Counted from the first letter of the stretch, positions 45,516 to 55,501 are shown. The stretch is DNA of 64,000 nucleotides from Pseudomonas sp. GCEP-101 (GCF_025133575.1 NZ_CP104011.1:248001-312000), one strand, 5' to 3'. The notes: generated by a model from the sequence alone, not told the origin. Made by a program: numbers and translations.

Positions 45516-45605
45516 GCACCATCGGCCACGCCTGCGGGCGCGGCCGACATAACCAGAAAGAAGACCTCGCCCCCCTGCCCTCATCCGTCACAGCAGTCCC
45601 ACGCC

Positions 45606-46763
45606 ATGTCAATCACACTCGAACCACGGCCCGCCACGGCCGAAGACAGCTCCAGCACCCGCTCCACCATCGACCAGGTCAAGCAGTTGATCGCCGACCT
45701 CAACGTGCGCTGGACCGAGATCAGCAAGGTCTCCGACGTCATCAAGCAGATCGCCCGAAACACCAACCTGGTCGCCCTCAATGCCGCCATCGAAGCGGCC
45801 CGCGCCGGCGAAAGCGGCCGCGGCTTCGCGGTGGTCGCCGACGAGGTGCGCCGCCTCGCCACCCAGTCGGCCAACGCCACCGCCGACATCGGCAACGTCG
45901 TCGCCTCGATCAAGAGCGAAAGCGCCCGCGCCCTGGCCGACGTCGAACAGGCCGAACACTCCAGCCTGCTCGATACCGCCCGCGTGGTGCTGGCCAGCGA
46001 GGCGCAGCGCCTGGAAGCGCGTTTCGCCGTGATGGCCACCGCGCTCTATGGCCTGAAGCACTTCATCCTCGGCATGAAGGCGCGCAACCTCGGCCCGCAG
46101 CGCGAACAGATCGACGCCGTCATGCGCGAATACCTGACCCGCAACCCCGAGCTGCTGGCCTTCGCCTGCGGCTGCGAACCCAACGCCTTCGACGGCCGCG
46201 ACAGCGAGTTCGTCGATGCCCCGGGCCACGACGCCAGCGGTCGCTTCATGGCCTACTGGCACCGCGGCAGCGGTGTGGCCCAGCGCGAGTGCCTGGTCGG
46301 CTACGACCGCGCCGACGGCAGCGGCGACTGGTACCAGGTCCCGCGGGACAAGGGCCGCGACGTGTTCATGGAGCCCTACGAGTACAGCGTCGGCGGCAGC
46401 ACGGTGCTGATGACGTCCTTCATGTCGCCGATGCTCGCGAACGGCCGCTTCCTCGGCATCCTCGGCGCCGACTACACCCTCCAGCAGTTGCAGGAAAGCC
46501 TCGGCCAACTGACGCCCATGGGCAACGGCCGGTATGCGCTGCTCTCCAACGCCGGCGTCTATGTCACCCACGCGGACATCCAGCGCCTGGGCGACAAGGC
46601 CGGCGAACTGCCCCAGGAAGCGCGCAGCGCCATCGCCCAGGGCCGCAGTTGGGAACAGGTGAAGGGCCGCCGCGTGCACCTGCTGCAGCCCATCCGCGTG
46701 GGCGACAGCGATGCACCCTGGGCACTGATGATGAGTTTCGAACTGGCACAGGCCGGCGAGTGA
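45606..46763 (+). CDS. Soluble chemoreceptor-like protein: N-terminal MCP tip, C-terminal Cache-like domain
   Basis: A 385-residue protein with no membrane segment or signal peptide. Residues about 18-115 form a short chemoreceptor signalling hairpin with the conserved tip ([20 protein letters not shown], then [15 protein letters not shown]). Residues about 125-385 look like a dCache/PAS-type sensor ([52 protein letters not shown]). The order is inverted relative to normal receptors, and the helical part is far shorter than the usual one. The sensor would thus see a cytoplasmic ligand. ATG at 45606 has no good ribosome site. It follows the polyamine catabolic genes, so polyamines or their products are possible signals. 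Confidence 0.82.
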   Translation: MSITLEPRPATAEDSSSTRSTIDQVKQLIADLNVRWTEISKVSDVIKQIARNTNLVALNAAIEAARAGESGRGFAVVADEVRRLATQSANATADIGNVVASIKSESARALADVEQAEHSSLLDTARVVLASEAQRLEARFAVMATALYGLKHFILGMKARNLGPQREQIDAVMREYLTRNPELLAFACGCEPNAFDGRDSEFVDAPGHDASGRFMAYWHRGSGVAQRECLVGYDRADGSGDWYQVPRDKGRDVFMEPYEYSVGGSTVLMTSFMSPMLANGRFLGILGADYTLQQLQESLGQLTPMGNGRYALLSNAGVYVTHADIQRLGDKAGELPQEARSAIAQGRSWEQVKGRRVHLLQPIRVGDSDAPWALMMSFELAQAGE

Positions 46764-46782
46764 ACGCCGTGTTGTGACGCTG

Positions 46783-46866
46783 CGCGGCGCTCGCGAGCAA
46801 GCTCGCTCCTACAAAGGCAGGCTCCGGAGGCGGGGTGCTGTAGGAGCGAGCTTGCTCGCGAACCCG
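46783..46866. repeat. REP doublet
   Basis: CTCGCGAGCAAGCTCGCTCC facing TAGGAGCGAGCTTGCTCGCG in the gap between the convergent receptor and small-protein genes. Confidence 0.85.
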
Positions 46867-46874
46867 GCCTCGAC

Positions 46875-47204
46875 CTACCCGCGCTGGGGCAACTCGGTGA
46901 TATGAATCTCGGTCACCAGCGACGGCTTCACCAGCGGCGTGCGCGACAGCAGCGGACAGAAGCGCGCCAGGGCGCCAATCAGCTCCCATTGGGTATCCAG
47001 GGATTTCGCCAGCACGTCCACGTCCGCCAGCACCCGCTGGCCCACGCGCTGCAAATGCGGGTCGGGGCTGTGCCCGAGCTCCACCGACAACTGGGTGATC
47101 AGCGCGCTGAGGTTGGACATGTTGCGGGTGGCGAGAGCGAGGATGTTCGCCAGCAGGGCGATTTCCGATTGGGGGATGACAGCAGGCGTTGCGGAGGCGT
47201 CCAT
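46875..47204 (-). CDS. Small helical protein of unknown function
   Basis: A 109-residue protein I do not recognise. It is mostly helical: SEIALLANILALATRNMSNL, SALITQLSVELGHS, LQRVGQRVLADVDVLAKSL, WELIGALARF. No signal peptide or membrane segment. ATG at 47204 follows GGAGC; an in-frame start at 47297 would add 31 residues of poor quality. It converges on the chemoreceptor-like gene at 45606; whether they work together cannot be told. Confidence 0.65.
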   Translation of the reverse strand: MDASATPAVIPQSEIALLANILALATRNMSNLSALITQLSVELGHSPDPHLQRVGQRVLADVDVLAKSLDTQWELIGALARFCPLLSRTPLVKPSLVTEIHITELPQRG

Positions 47205-47603
47205 GCGTGCTCCAGTGAGGCTGTGTGGGGGGCTGCGCACTCCTTGCGCCAGCACGCTGAGCGTAGCATCACAACGCCACTCTGCGACAGATATCACATT
47301 TCATTTCTTTTCCTGACCTCCTGGTCATCTTCCGCCAGCGCCACGCGGCGGCTCGCCCGGATCGCAGCCTATGAGCGGCGGGCCTCCGACCTCACGGCAC
47401 GGGACGGCAAAGCGCGACTTGATGCTCAATTCCCCGCAGTGACAGGGCAAACCCCCGTGCAGGTTTGAACGAAAAAAATCGACTACCTATGATCCGCGGC
47501 CACCCCATCGAAACGCCGAATTCTTTCTTGTCGTCATGAAGAGCGTTTTTTCAAGGACGAGAACAGGGAATGACTGCTTCAACTTCCTGAAGACACAACG
47601 CGC
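47205..47603. other. Intergenic stretch, no gene seen
   Basis: About 400 bp between the small helical protein and the PEGA protein. Base composition is less GC-rich around 47280-47320 and 47460-47560, suggesting divergent promoters, but no element can be placed with confidence. Confidence 0.5.
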
Positions 47604-49088
47604 ATGGAACCGACTGCCAACACTCCCCGACCTGACGACGCTCGGACCTCCCTGAATCGTTCGACTCCGGCAGCGGCCCTCCCCGACGACGCCCAGCCCT
47701 CGGCAGCCCACGACGAGGACGGTTTCAACACGCTCTACACCGCCCACGGCCTGCGCCCGCAGGGCCCCCGGGGCAACGAGCCCTTCGGCCCCAGCTCCTT
47801 TCCGCGCCACACCGATGCCGGCGCGGACGTTCACGTCCGGCGCTATCGCCTGCTCGGCGACGACGAGACCGATGACACCGCCGCCGCGCCGATGCACGAA
47901 CCATCGCCCTGGGAAATGGGCGGCACCGCCTACAACGTCGAGCCGCCCGTGGCAGAGCCGGAACCACAGCCCGCCGCGGAACCAGAGCCTGACCACCCGG
48001 TGATTCCCTATGCCGGCGTCATTCCTTCGGACGAGACCGCCGTCGTGCGGGCGACCGTTCCGGCGCCGAAGTTCCCCCATGGATCGGTGGTCCGCCGGGG
48101 TGGCGCCGCATCGAAACTGAACCGCCCGCTGATCGGCGGCGTACTGCTCGGCACGTTGCTCACCGCGCTCCTGCTCGCCCTCTGGAAACCCTGGACCAGC
48201 GATAGCGCAAGCCTGCCTGCCGCCACGGTTGCCGCCCACCCCGACGCGGCGGCCACACCGTCATCCGCCACCGTCACTGCCGAGACGCCGCGTGACACCG
48301 GGAACGTCGCTCCCCAGTCCACGGCGCCCGACCTCGCCAGCGCCTCGCCGCCAATCGTCATGCCGCCCGCACCGCTGCCCAAACGCGTGCTGCCGGCTCA
48401 TCCCGCGCCATCGGGAGCTGTCGACGTGACGTCCGCCGCAGCGCCCGCTGCCACGTCGGCCCCAACGCCACCGAGCGCGGAAATCGCCGCACATTCGACG
48501 GCTGCGCTTGCCACGGCTCCGCAGCCATCTGTCCCGCAAACCGCACCGTTGCCCAAACGCTTGCTCCCCACTCACGCCCTACCGGCGCCCAGCGCTGAGG
48601 CGGCCGTCGCACACACCTCTGCCACCGCGCCAGCACCGATCGACGCCGTACCGCCCCAGGCGCTGGCGGCCCCCACGCCTGCGCCGGCTGCGACAGTGCC
48701 CGGCGCCGAAGCGGTACCACCGAATGCGAGCGCCGACGCTCCGCTCGCCACCCTGCCGCCGGCCACCCCGCCTGTCATCGCCAAGGCCGTCCCCACACCG
48801 CCGCACCGCGCCGCCGCCAAGGCCGCCACGGCCGGCAACAAGCCGCAAGCCCAGGCCAGCCGCAGTGCGCCAGCCGCCGCGACGGGAACCCTGACCATCA
48901 CCCTCAAGCCCTGGGGCGAAGTCTGGGTCGATGGCGTGAAGCGCGGCATCAGCCCGCCGCTGCTCAAGCTGCAGCTGACCCAGGGCATCCACCTGGTGGA
49001 ACTGCGCAACCCGGGGCTGCCCAGCTACAGCCAGTCCCTGGCGATCTCCGCCGGGCAGTCGGTGACCCTGCAACACAGGTTCCAGTAA
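47604..49088 (+). CDS. PEGA-domain membrane protein with long Ala/Pro-rich linker
   Basis: A 494-residue protein. Residues 1-170 are a polar, disordered cytoplasmic part; a single membrane segment (LIGGVLLGTLLTALLLALW) lies at about 175-195; residues 200-420 are an Ala/Pro/Thr-rich linker with a repeated block PLPKR(V/L)LPxHxxPxP (twice, near 255 and 312); the last 70 residues form a PEGA domain (GTLTITLKPWGEVWVDGVKR, then HLVELRNPGLPSYSQ). PEGA domains bind or present surface structures, so this looks like an envelope-spanning anchor. Its stop overlaps the next open frame (TAATG). Partners may be the lipoprotein and exported protein that follow. Confidence 0.8.
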   Translation: MEPTANTPRPDDARTSLNRSTPAAALPDDAQPSAAHDEDGFNTLYTAHGLRPQGPRGNEPFGPSSFPRHTDAGADVHVRRYRLLGDDETDDTAAAPMHEPSPWEMGGTAYNVEPPVAEPEPQPAAEPEPDHPVIPYAGVIPSDETAVVRATVPAPKFPHGSVVRRGGAASKLNRPLIGGVLLGTLLTALLLALWKPWTSDSASLPAATVAAHPDAAATPSSATVTAETPRDTGNVAPQSTAPDLASASPPIVMPPAPLPKRVLPAHPAPSGAVDVTSAAAPAATSAPTPPSAEIAAHSTAALATAPQPSVPQTAPLPKRLLPTHALPAPSAEAAVAHTSATAPAPIDAVPPQALAAPTPAPAATVPGAEAVPPNASADAPLATLPPATPPVIAKAVPTPPHRAAAKAATAGNKPQAQASRSAPAAATGTLTITLKPWGEVWVDGVKRGISPPLLKLQLTQGIHLVELRNPGLPSYSQSLAISAGQSVTLQHRFQ

Positions 49089-49123
49089 TGCCCTGGCGCG
49101 CCCCTTTCCAGCTTTCGGACCGC

Positions 49124-49528
49124 ATGATGAACCTTCCACGCCACCTGCCGTTGCCGCTTCTGATCGCTCTCCTGGCCTTGAGCGGTTGCCAGACGACCGT
49201 TGAAACGCCCGCGGCTGAACCGGTGATCGCCGCACCGACCAGCTCGGGCGACCTCGCCCTGGCGGAAGGCCTGCGCCTGTACGAAGACGGTGACTACGAC
49301 CAGGCCGAACAACGTTTCCTCGCGCCGGCGATCTGGCACAGCGAGCCCCGCGTGCAACTCACCGCGCTCAAGTACCTGGCGTTCACCTACTGCGTCAGCG
49401 AGCGCCCGATCCAGTGCCGCTTCGCCTTCGAGCGCGCCCTGCAGATCGACCCGACGTTCCACCTGACCACGGCCGAATCGACGCACCCAATGTGGGGGCC
49501 GGCGTTTGTCCAGGCCGCCCGCCGCTGA
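49124..49528 (+). CDS. Small TPR-like lipoprotein
   Basis: A 134-residue lipoprotein: leader LPLPLLIALLALSGC with lipobox LSGC, then a TPR-like helical part (ALAEGLRLYEDGDYDQAEQR, ALKYLAFTYCVSERPIQCRF, FERALQIDPTFHLTTAES). Start at 49124 gives a normal leader; an ATG at 49088 overlaps the upstream stop (TAATG) but would put 12 extra residues before it. The pattern of a short lipoprotein with C-terminal TPR next to a PEGA protein is reminiscent of accessory lipoproteins near type VI secretion genes (TssQ-like), but no other secretion gene is in the window. Confidence 0.75.
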   Translation: MMNLPRHLPLPLLIALLALSGCQTTVETPAAEPVIAAPTSSGDLALAEGLRLYEDGDYDQAEQRFLAPAIWHSEPRVQLTALKYLAFTYCVSERPIQCRFAFERALQIDPTFHLTTAESTHPMWGPAFVQAARR

Positions 49529-49552
49529 ATCCTCCCCGACCGCGAGGCAACC

Positions 49553-50377
49553 ATGAAGTCTCACTCCCGGCTCCGCCGCTACCTGTTCGCGCTGCCCCTG
49601 CTTGGCGTCATGCCCCTGTGCCATGCCGCAGCGGATGCCAGCCTGGTGGCGGCTATCGACAACCTCTGGGATGCCAAGGCGATTTCGATCAACGTGCGCG
49701 GTGGCGCGTTCGACGGCAAGCCAGCCGGCAACGCCACGCTCTATCGCAGCGCCATCGCGAAAGCGCCGGGTTATCTGCTGGTGGGTGCCGAAGGGGCGTC
49801 GATCACGATGGGGCAGAAGCGCTTCGACGCCGACGCGACACCCTGGGGCAACTTTCCGCGCCTGGACATGCCACACGCCCGCCTGCTCGAGGTGAGCCTG
49901 CCGAAGAAGCACTACTGGGTGATTGCCGGGCCCGGCAGCGGTCTGTTCAGCGTAGGGGACTGGCAGCGCTATGGCTTCCTCCACGTGCTCGACGTCAGCG
50001 CGCCTGCGGCGCCCGTGCATTACCCGCTATACGCCGATGGCGAACTGGGCGAGCACGTGATTGGCCGCCTGCCGGATTCGCCGGTGCTCAACTATGCGCG
50101 CCTGGTGCCATCGAGCCGCAACGCCGAGGGCCTGATCGACGGCTATGAGGTGACCCTCTATGCCCTCAAACGTCGCGGCCCGCAGCGGGTGATCAAGGAT
50201 GGCGCACCACTGGCGTACTCGCTGAAGCTCGCCAATACCGTGTGGACGCTCAGCGACAGCCACGGCACGCCGCTGAGCGATCAGCGCGACGCGAAGAAAC
50301 GGCCCTTCACCGCGTTGCCCCCCGCAGCGCTGTTCAAGGGCATCGTCAGCGTCAAGGAAGACCACCCGGTCGAGTGA
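49553..50377 (+). CDS. Exported protein of unknown function
   Basis: A 274-residue protein with a signal peptide (YLFALPLLGVMPLCHAAA). I do not recognise a domain. It looks like a mixed beta protein: SINVRGGAFDGKPAGNATLY, PHARLLEVSLPKKHYWVIAG, FSVGDWQRYGFLHVLDVSAP, VTLYALKRRGPQRVIKDGAP. ATG at 49553 follows GCGAGG, and the gene lies 24 nt after the lipoprotein, so PEGA protein, lipoprotein and this protein form an operon ending at a strong terminator. A shared role in the envelope is likely. Confidence 0.75.
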   Translation: MKSHSRLRRYLFALPLLGVMPLCHAAADASLVAAIDNLWDAKAISINVRGGAFDGKPAGNATLYRSAIAKAPGYLLVGAEGASITMGQKRFDADATPWGNFPRLDMPHARLLEVSLPKKHYWVIAGPGSGLFSVGDWQRYGFLHVLDVSAPAAPVHYPLYADGELGEHVIGRLPDSPVLNYARLVPSSRNAEGLIDGYEVTLYALKRRGPQRVIKDGAPLAYSLKLANTVWTLSDSHGTPLSDQRDAKKRPFTALPPAALFKGIVSVKEDHPVE

Positions 50378-50395
50378 TCCCCACTGAACCGAACC

Positions 50396-50432
50396 GAAGG
50401 GTCACGCGGCCTGGCACGCGTGACCCTTTTTC
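50396..50432. terminator. Bidirectional terminator
   Basis: GGGTCACGCG (50399-50408) pairs with CGCGTGACCC (50417-50426) and is followed by TTTTTCG. It separates the convergent exported-protein and old-yellow-enzyme genes. Confidence 0.9.
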
Positions 50433-50435
50433 GTT

Positions 50436-51542
<1,107 letters not shown>

Positions 51543-51663
51543 GGTGGCACTCCCTTGGTTCTTCAGAACGTGTCATTTCAACTGTAGACCGGGATCGCCT
51601 AAGGATAGGTTCCGATGATCGATGGCAGCCGCCGCTGACTGACGGAGCGGCCTGAAGGCGGCC

Positions 51664-52005
51664 ACGGGCATGGCCTGTTCCTACAGGGAGAATCGGCGCT
51701 GCTTTTGTAGGAGCGGAGCTTCTCCGCGAAATCCCGGCGCAGCCGGGACAGTCGGTCGAGCCCCAAACCGGCCTGCCGGCCGGATCGCGGATGAATCCGC
51801 TCCTACATCAATTCTTGCTTCGGAGCGGGACGGCAGCGCGCCTTGCGCGCGGTCACGGGCATGGCCCGTTCCTACAGGGAGAATCGGCGCAGCTGCTCCT
51901 GTAGGAGCGGAGCTTCTCCGCGAAATCCCGGCGCAGCCGGGACAGTCGGCCGAGCGCCAAGCCGGCCTGCCGGCCGGATCGCGGATGAATCCGCTCCTAC
52001 GGGGA
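51664..52005. repeat. Tandem-duplicated REP block
   Basis: Two copies of a composite about 191 bp apart: GGGCATGGCC REP arm, GGGAGAATCGGCGC, TAGGAGCGGAGCTTCTCCGC, CGAAATCCCGGCGCAGCCGG, GATCGCGGATGAATCCGCTC. A related third copy of the right part lies at 58850-58935. No gene is present in 51543-52015. Confidence 0.82.
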
Positions 52006-52015
52006 TTTTGGCCCC

Positions 52016-52348
52016 TTAGTGCAGCTCGCTCGACTCGCCCATCACCGCTGCCGCGCCCGCTGCCAGGCTGTAGCGCTTGCTGCGGTCGCGCTCGAGCAGG
52101 CCGGACAGGTGCAGCCGGCGCAGCGTCTGGCTGACGCAACTGAGGGAGATGGGCAGCCCCGGTTCCTCCAGGTAGGCGTGCAGCTCGACCGCGGTGGCCT
52201 TGCCGCAGATGACCAGCGCATCGAGGATGGTCAGCCGCGGCAGGCTGCTGCGCAGGCCGGCATGTTCCAGCAGTTGGCGGGCCGGGCGCGGCAGACGCGG
52301 CTGCACCGGCGCAGTGGCTTTCATCGCAACGCGTGGTGAAGCCCTCAT
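52016..52348 (-). CDS. Fur-like winged-helix mini-regulator
   Basis: A 110-residue protein resembling the DNA-binding half of a Fur family regulator: GLRSSLPRLTILDALVICGK (as the Fur phrase GLxxTxxRxxIL), LPISLSCVSQTLRRLHLSGL (recognition helix) and LLERDRSKRYSLA. The Fur dimerisation and metal-binding domain is absent; no HHH motif or CxxC pair is seen. The ATG at 52348 overlaps the upstream stop (ATGA) and has GAGG 7 nt before it. It is thus coupled to the exported protein at 52345 and may control it. Confidence 0.75.
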   Translation of the reverse strand: MRASPRVAMKATAPVQPRLPRPARQLLEHAGLRSSLPRLTILDALVICGKATAVELHAYLEEPGLPISLSCVSQTLRRLHLSGLLERDRSKRYSLAAGAAAVMGESSELH

Positions 52349-52965
52349 TTGCGCACCTCGAAAGACAGCGTTGAAACGTGGATCACGCTGTCGTAGCGCT
52401 TGCCCTCGACACTGGCGCCGCCATTGACCTGCGCGGAAACCTCCAGCACGTAGCGCGCCGGGAACGGCGTGACCAGGGTGACCGTGCCGTCCGCCGCCGG
52501 TTTCAGGCTGCGGGTCCATTGCTCGGAGGTGTACACGTTGACCTGCGAGGCCGGCACCACGGTGCCTTTCCAGTACAGGGCGAAGGTGTTGCCGCCGGGC
52601 GTGGTAGGCACCAGTTCCAGATCATTCTGCGCCCGGGTTTCGCTCCGCCCTTCGCGCGCCTGATAGAGGGTCAGGGTACTGCCCTGCACGCGCTGGGCGG
52701 CGACGCGCAGGTCGCCCGGCGGTGCATCCTCGATAGCGAAGGAGTCGACGCCGGCCTTCATCGGCGCGGTCTTGCCGTCGCCCAACACAACGCGAGGATT
52801 CTGCAGCTGAGCCACCGGCAGATGCTCGCCGGGTTGCAGGTCGCTGAAATAGCTTTTCGCGCCCTGGCCGGCACTGCGCTCCAGCCACAGGTAATCCGCG
52901 CCGGCCACGGGCGAAACACTCAGCGCCAGGGCCAGCAGCACTGGCTGGCGAAGGGAAAGGTTCAT
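52345..52965 (-). CDS. Exported protein, weakly DUF4198-like
   Basis: A 206-residue protein with a signal peptide (PVLLALALSVSPVAGA). The mature part starts DYLWLERSAGQGAKSYFSDL and has beta-rich segments; the tail RYVLEVSAQVNGGASVEGKR followed by YDSVIHVSTLSF resembles DUF4198 proteins, which are often found near metal (Ni/Co/Fe) transport genes. ATG at 52965 follows AGGAGA. It overlaps the Fur-like regulator by 4 nt. A role linked to metal status is a reasonable guess only. Confidence 0.68.
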   Translation of the reverse strand: MNLSLRQPVLLALALSVSPVAGADYLWLERSAGQGAKSYFSDLQPGEHLPVAQLQNPRVVLGDGKTAPMKAGVDSFAIEDAPPGDLRVAAQRVQGSTLTLYQAREGRSETRAQNDLELVPTTPGGNTFALYWKGTVVPASQVNVYTSEQWTRSLKPAADGTVTLVTPFPARYVLEVSAQVNGGASVEGKRYDSVIHVSTLSFEVRK

Positions 52966-53340
52966 GCGGGGTTCTCCTGTCTGGGCGCCGCTCGCCTCCG
53001 TTGCGAAACGGGCGCCTTCACATAACAAGACGGATGAGCCGTGGAAAACACGCAGCGAAAGTGTGTAAAGAAATCGAAAAGGCCACCCAGCGCGCCCCGA
53101 GCCATTGCTCTGCCACGGGAAACGGCCGGTATCCGATTTCATCCGTCCTGGCACCGCGGACACCGGTGCAACGGGTGTCCGCGCTCCGCCGGCTTGGTCT
53201 AGCGGGACGCTTTTTCTTTTGTCCCCGTTGCGCGGCTCAAATTCCCATGGCCACGCAATCCCGCACCAACGCCTGCTTCGTGGCCACCGCTGGCTGGCGC
53301 TGCCCAGCGGTAGGAGCAACTGTCGTTCTCTGAAAGTTCG

Positions 53341-53492
53341 TGCCGGGGCCTGCCCTCTTCCCCGCCCTCTCCCTGAAGGGAGAGGGAGCTGTCCGTGCCG
53401 GCTGACGCCATGGATTCCTCCTGCACCGATCCGCCCCCTCTCCCTTCGGAGCGGGGCGCGTAGCCAGGGCGGCGGAGAGGCAGGCCCCGGCA
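53341..53492. repeat. GGGAGAGGG element with 14-bp terminal inverted repeats
   Basis: TGCCGGGGCCTGCC at 53341 is perfectly mirrored by GGCAGGCCCCGGCA ending at 53492. The inside has CCCTGAAGGGAGAGGG and CCTCTCCCTTCGGAGCGGGG hairpins and matches the element near 26136-26270 in reverse orientation. 52966-53340 upstream holds no gene. Confidence 0.78.
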
Positions 53493-53549
53493 GGAGCAGG
53501 CCTTGCGCGCGCTCACGGGCATGGCGCCCTCATGGCGCGTGCACCGGCG

Positions 53550-53716
53550 TAGGAGCGGACTCTGTCCGCGATGGTGTCCAGCGCGATGCGGGCTATCACA
53601 AACGGAGTCCACCGCCTGCACAGTAGCCCCATGTAGGAGCGAGCTTGCTCGCGAACCCACCCAGACAACGGAACAAACCGGCGAGCTCGTTCGCGAGCAA
53701 GCTCGCTCCTACAATG
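53550..53716. repeat. REP cluster
   Basis: TAGGAGCGGACTCTGTCCGC arm and a TAGGAGCGAGCTTGCTCGCG / CGCGAGCAAGCTCGCTCCTA doublet immediately after the recJ stop. Confidence 0.83.
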
Positions 53717-53718
53717 GC

Positions 53719-55434
53719 TCAGCGCGGCGCGATATGCGCCACCATCAACTGCACGCTTTCGTTACCGCGGAACTCGTTGACATCCAGCTTGTAGGCCACC
53801 TCCGCCCAGCGCACGGTGGGGTTCGGCCAGATGTCGCGGTCGATGTTGAAGGCGATGGCGTCGAGCTGCAGCGAACCGCATTCGGTCTTGAGCACCAGTT
53901 TCAGGTGACGCTCGCCGACCACCCGCTGCTGGACGATCTGGAAGATGCCGTGGAACAGCGGCTCGGGGAAATGCTGCCCCCAGGGACCGGCCTGGCGCAG
54001 GGCGCGGGCCAGTTCCAGGTGGAATTCCTCGGCGCCCAGCTGGCCGTCGGACAGCAGGCGGCCGGTGAGGTCGTCTTCGTCCAGCTGGCGGCGCACTTCG
54101 GCATCGAACGCGGCGGCGAAGGCGCCGAAGTGCTCCTGCGGCAGCGACAGGCCCGCGGCCATGGCATGGCCGCCGAACTTGCTGATCAATCCCGGGTGGC
54201 GCGCGGCCACGGCGTCCAGCGCATCGCGAATATGGAAGCCCGCCACCGAGCGCGCCGAGCCCTTGAGCGTGCCGTCGCCGGCGTCGGCGAAGGCGATGGT
54301 CGGGCGGTGGTAACGCTCCTTCAGGCGCGAGGCGAGGATACCGATAACGCCCTGGTGCCATTCGGGGTCGAACAGGCACAGGCCGAAAGGCATCTCCTCC
54401 ACCGGCAGCTCCTTGAGCTGCGCCAGTGCCTCACGTTGCATGCCCTGCTCGATGGCCTTGCGGTCCTGGTTGAGCTGGTCGAGCTGCACCGCCATGTCGC
54501 GGGCGAGGCTTTCGTCCTCGCAGAGCAGCAGCTCGATGCCCAGCGACATGTCGTCCAGGCGGCCGGCGGCGTTGAGGCGCGGGCCGAGGATGAACCCCAG
54601 GTCGGTGGAGGTGATTCGTCGGCAGTCGCGCCCGGCCACTTCCAGCAGAGCGCGCAGGCCCGGACGGGCGCGGCCGGCGCGGATGCGCGCCAGGCCCTGG
54701 TGCACCAGGATGCGGTTGTTGGCGTCCAGCGGCACCACGTCGGCGACACTGCCCAGGGCCACCAGGTCGAGCAGTTCGGCGAGGTTGGGCTCGGCAATGC
54801 CGCGCGCGGCGAACCAGCCGCGCTCACGCAGGCGGGCACGCAGGGCGAGCATGACGTAGAAGATCACCCCGACGCCGGCCATGGCCTTGCTCGGGAAGTC
54901 GCAGCCGGGCTGGTTCGGGTTGACGATGGCGTCGGCGGCGGGCAGCTCCGGCCCCGGCAGGTGGTGGTCGGTGACCAGCACGCGCAGGCCGGCGGCCTTG
55001 GCCGCGGCGACGCCGTCGATGCTGGAGATGCCGTTGTCCACGGTGACCAGCAGGTCCGGGCGCTTCTCCAGCGCCACGGCGACGATTTCCGGGGTCAGGC
55101 CGTAGCCATATTCGAAACGGTTGGGCACCAGGTAGTCGACCCAGGCTGCACCGAGCATGCGCAGCGCCAGCACGCCGACGCTGCTGGCGGTGGCGCCGTC
55201 GGCATCGAAGTCGCCGACGTAGAGAATCCGCTGGCCCTTCTCCAGCGCATCGACCAGCAATTCCACCGCCGCGTCCACACCCTTGAGCTGCTGGTACGGA
55301 ATCAGCCGCGCCAGGCCCTTGTCCAGCTCGGCGGCGCTCTGCACGCCACGGGCGGCGTAGAGGCGGGTCAGCAGCGGCGGCAGGTCGCCCAGGTCGGGGA
55401 GGGTTTGCGGGAGGGGGCGGGATTCGATGCGCAT
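53719..55434 (-). CDS. recJ: Single-stranded-DNA-specific 5'-3' exonuclease RecJ
   Basis: A 571-residue RecJ, the usual length. It degrades 5' single strands in recombination and mismatch repair. DHH-family motifs are present: DFDADG (residues 75-80), DNGISS (133-138), DHH in VTDHHLP (156-158), and GGHAMAAG (421-428) of the DHHA1 part, followed by the OB-fold region. ATG at 55434. It is the last gene of the run GGDEF protein, yaeQ, recJ, all on the minus strand. Confidence 0.97.
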   Translation of the reverse strand: MRIESRPLPQTLPDLGDLPPLLTRLYAARGVQSAAELDKGLARLIPYQQLKGVDAAVELLVDALEKGQRILYVGDFDADGATASSVGVLALRMLGAAWVDYLVPNRFEYGYGLTPEIVAVALEKRPDLLVTVDNGISSIDGVAAAKAAGLRVLVTDHHLPGPELPAADAIVNPNQPGCDFPSKAMAGVGVIFYVMLALRARLRERGWFAARGIAEPNLAELLDLVALGSVADVVPLDANNRILVHQGLARIRAGRARPGLRALLEVAGRDCRRITSTDLGFILGPRLNAAGRLDDMSLGIELLLCEDESLARDMAVQLDQLNQDRKAIEQGMQREALAQLKELPVEEMPFGLCLFDPEWHQGVIGILASRLKERYHRPTIAFADAGDGTLKGSARSVAGFHIRDALDAVAARHPGLISKFGGHAMAAGLSLPQEHFGAFAAAFDAEVRRQLDEDDLTGRLLSDGQLGAEEFHLELARALRQAGPWGQHFPEPLFHGIFQIVQQRVVGERHLKLVLKTECGSLQLDAIAFNIDRDIWPNPTVRWAEVAYKLDVNEFRGNESVQLMVAHIAPR

Positions 55435-55501
55435 GGGTGTTCCAGTCGATTCATTCAGGCGCCGATCCCGGCGCCCTGGTTACAGCAGGTATCGCGGGCT
55501 G

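Noticed and set aside
42740..45550. A 936-codon open frame on the minus strand
   Set aside because: Antisense to spermidine dehydrogenase and the SnoaL-like gene, without recognisable motifs or a ribosome site; codon-bias artefact.
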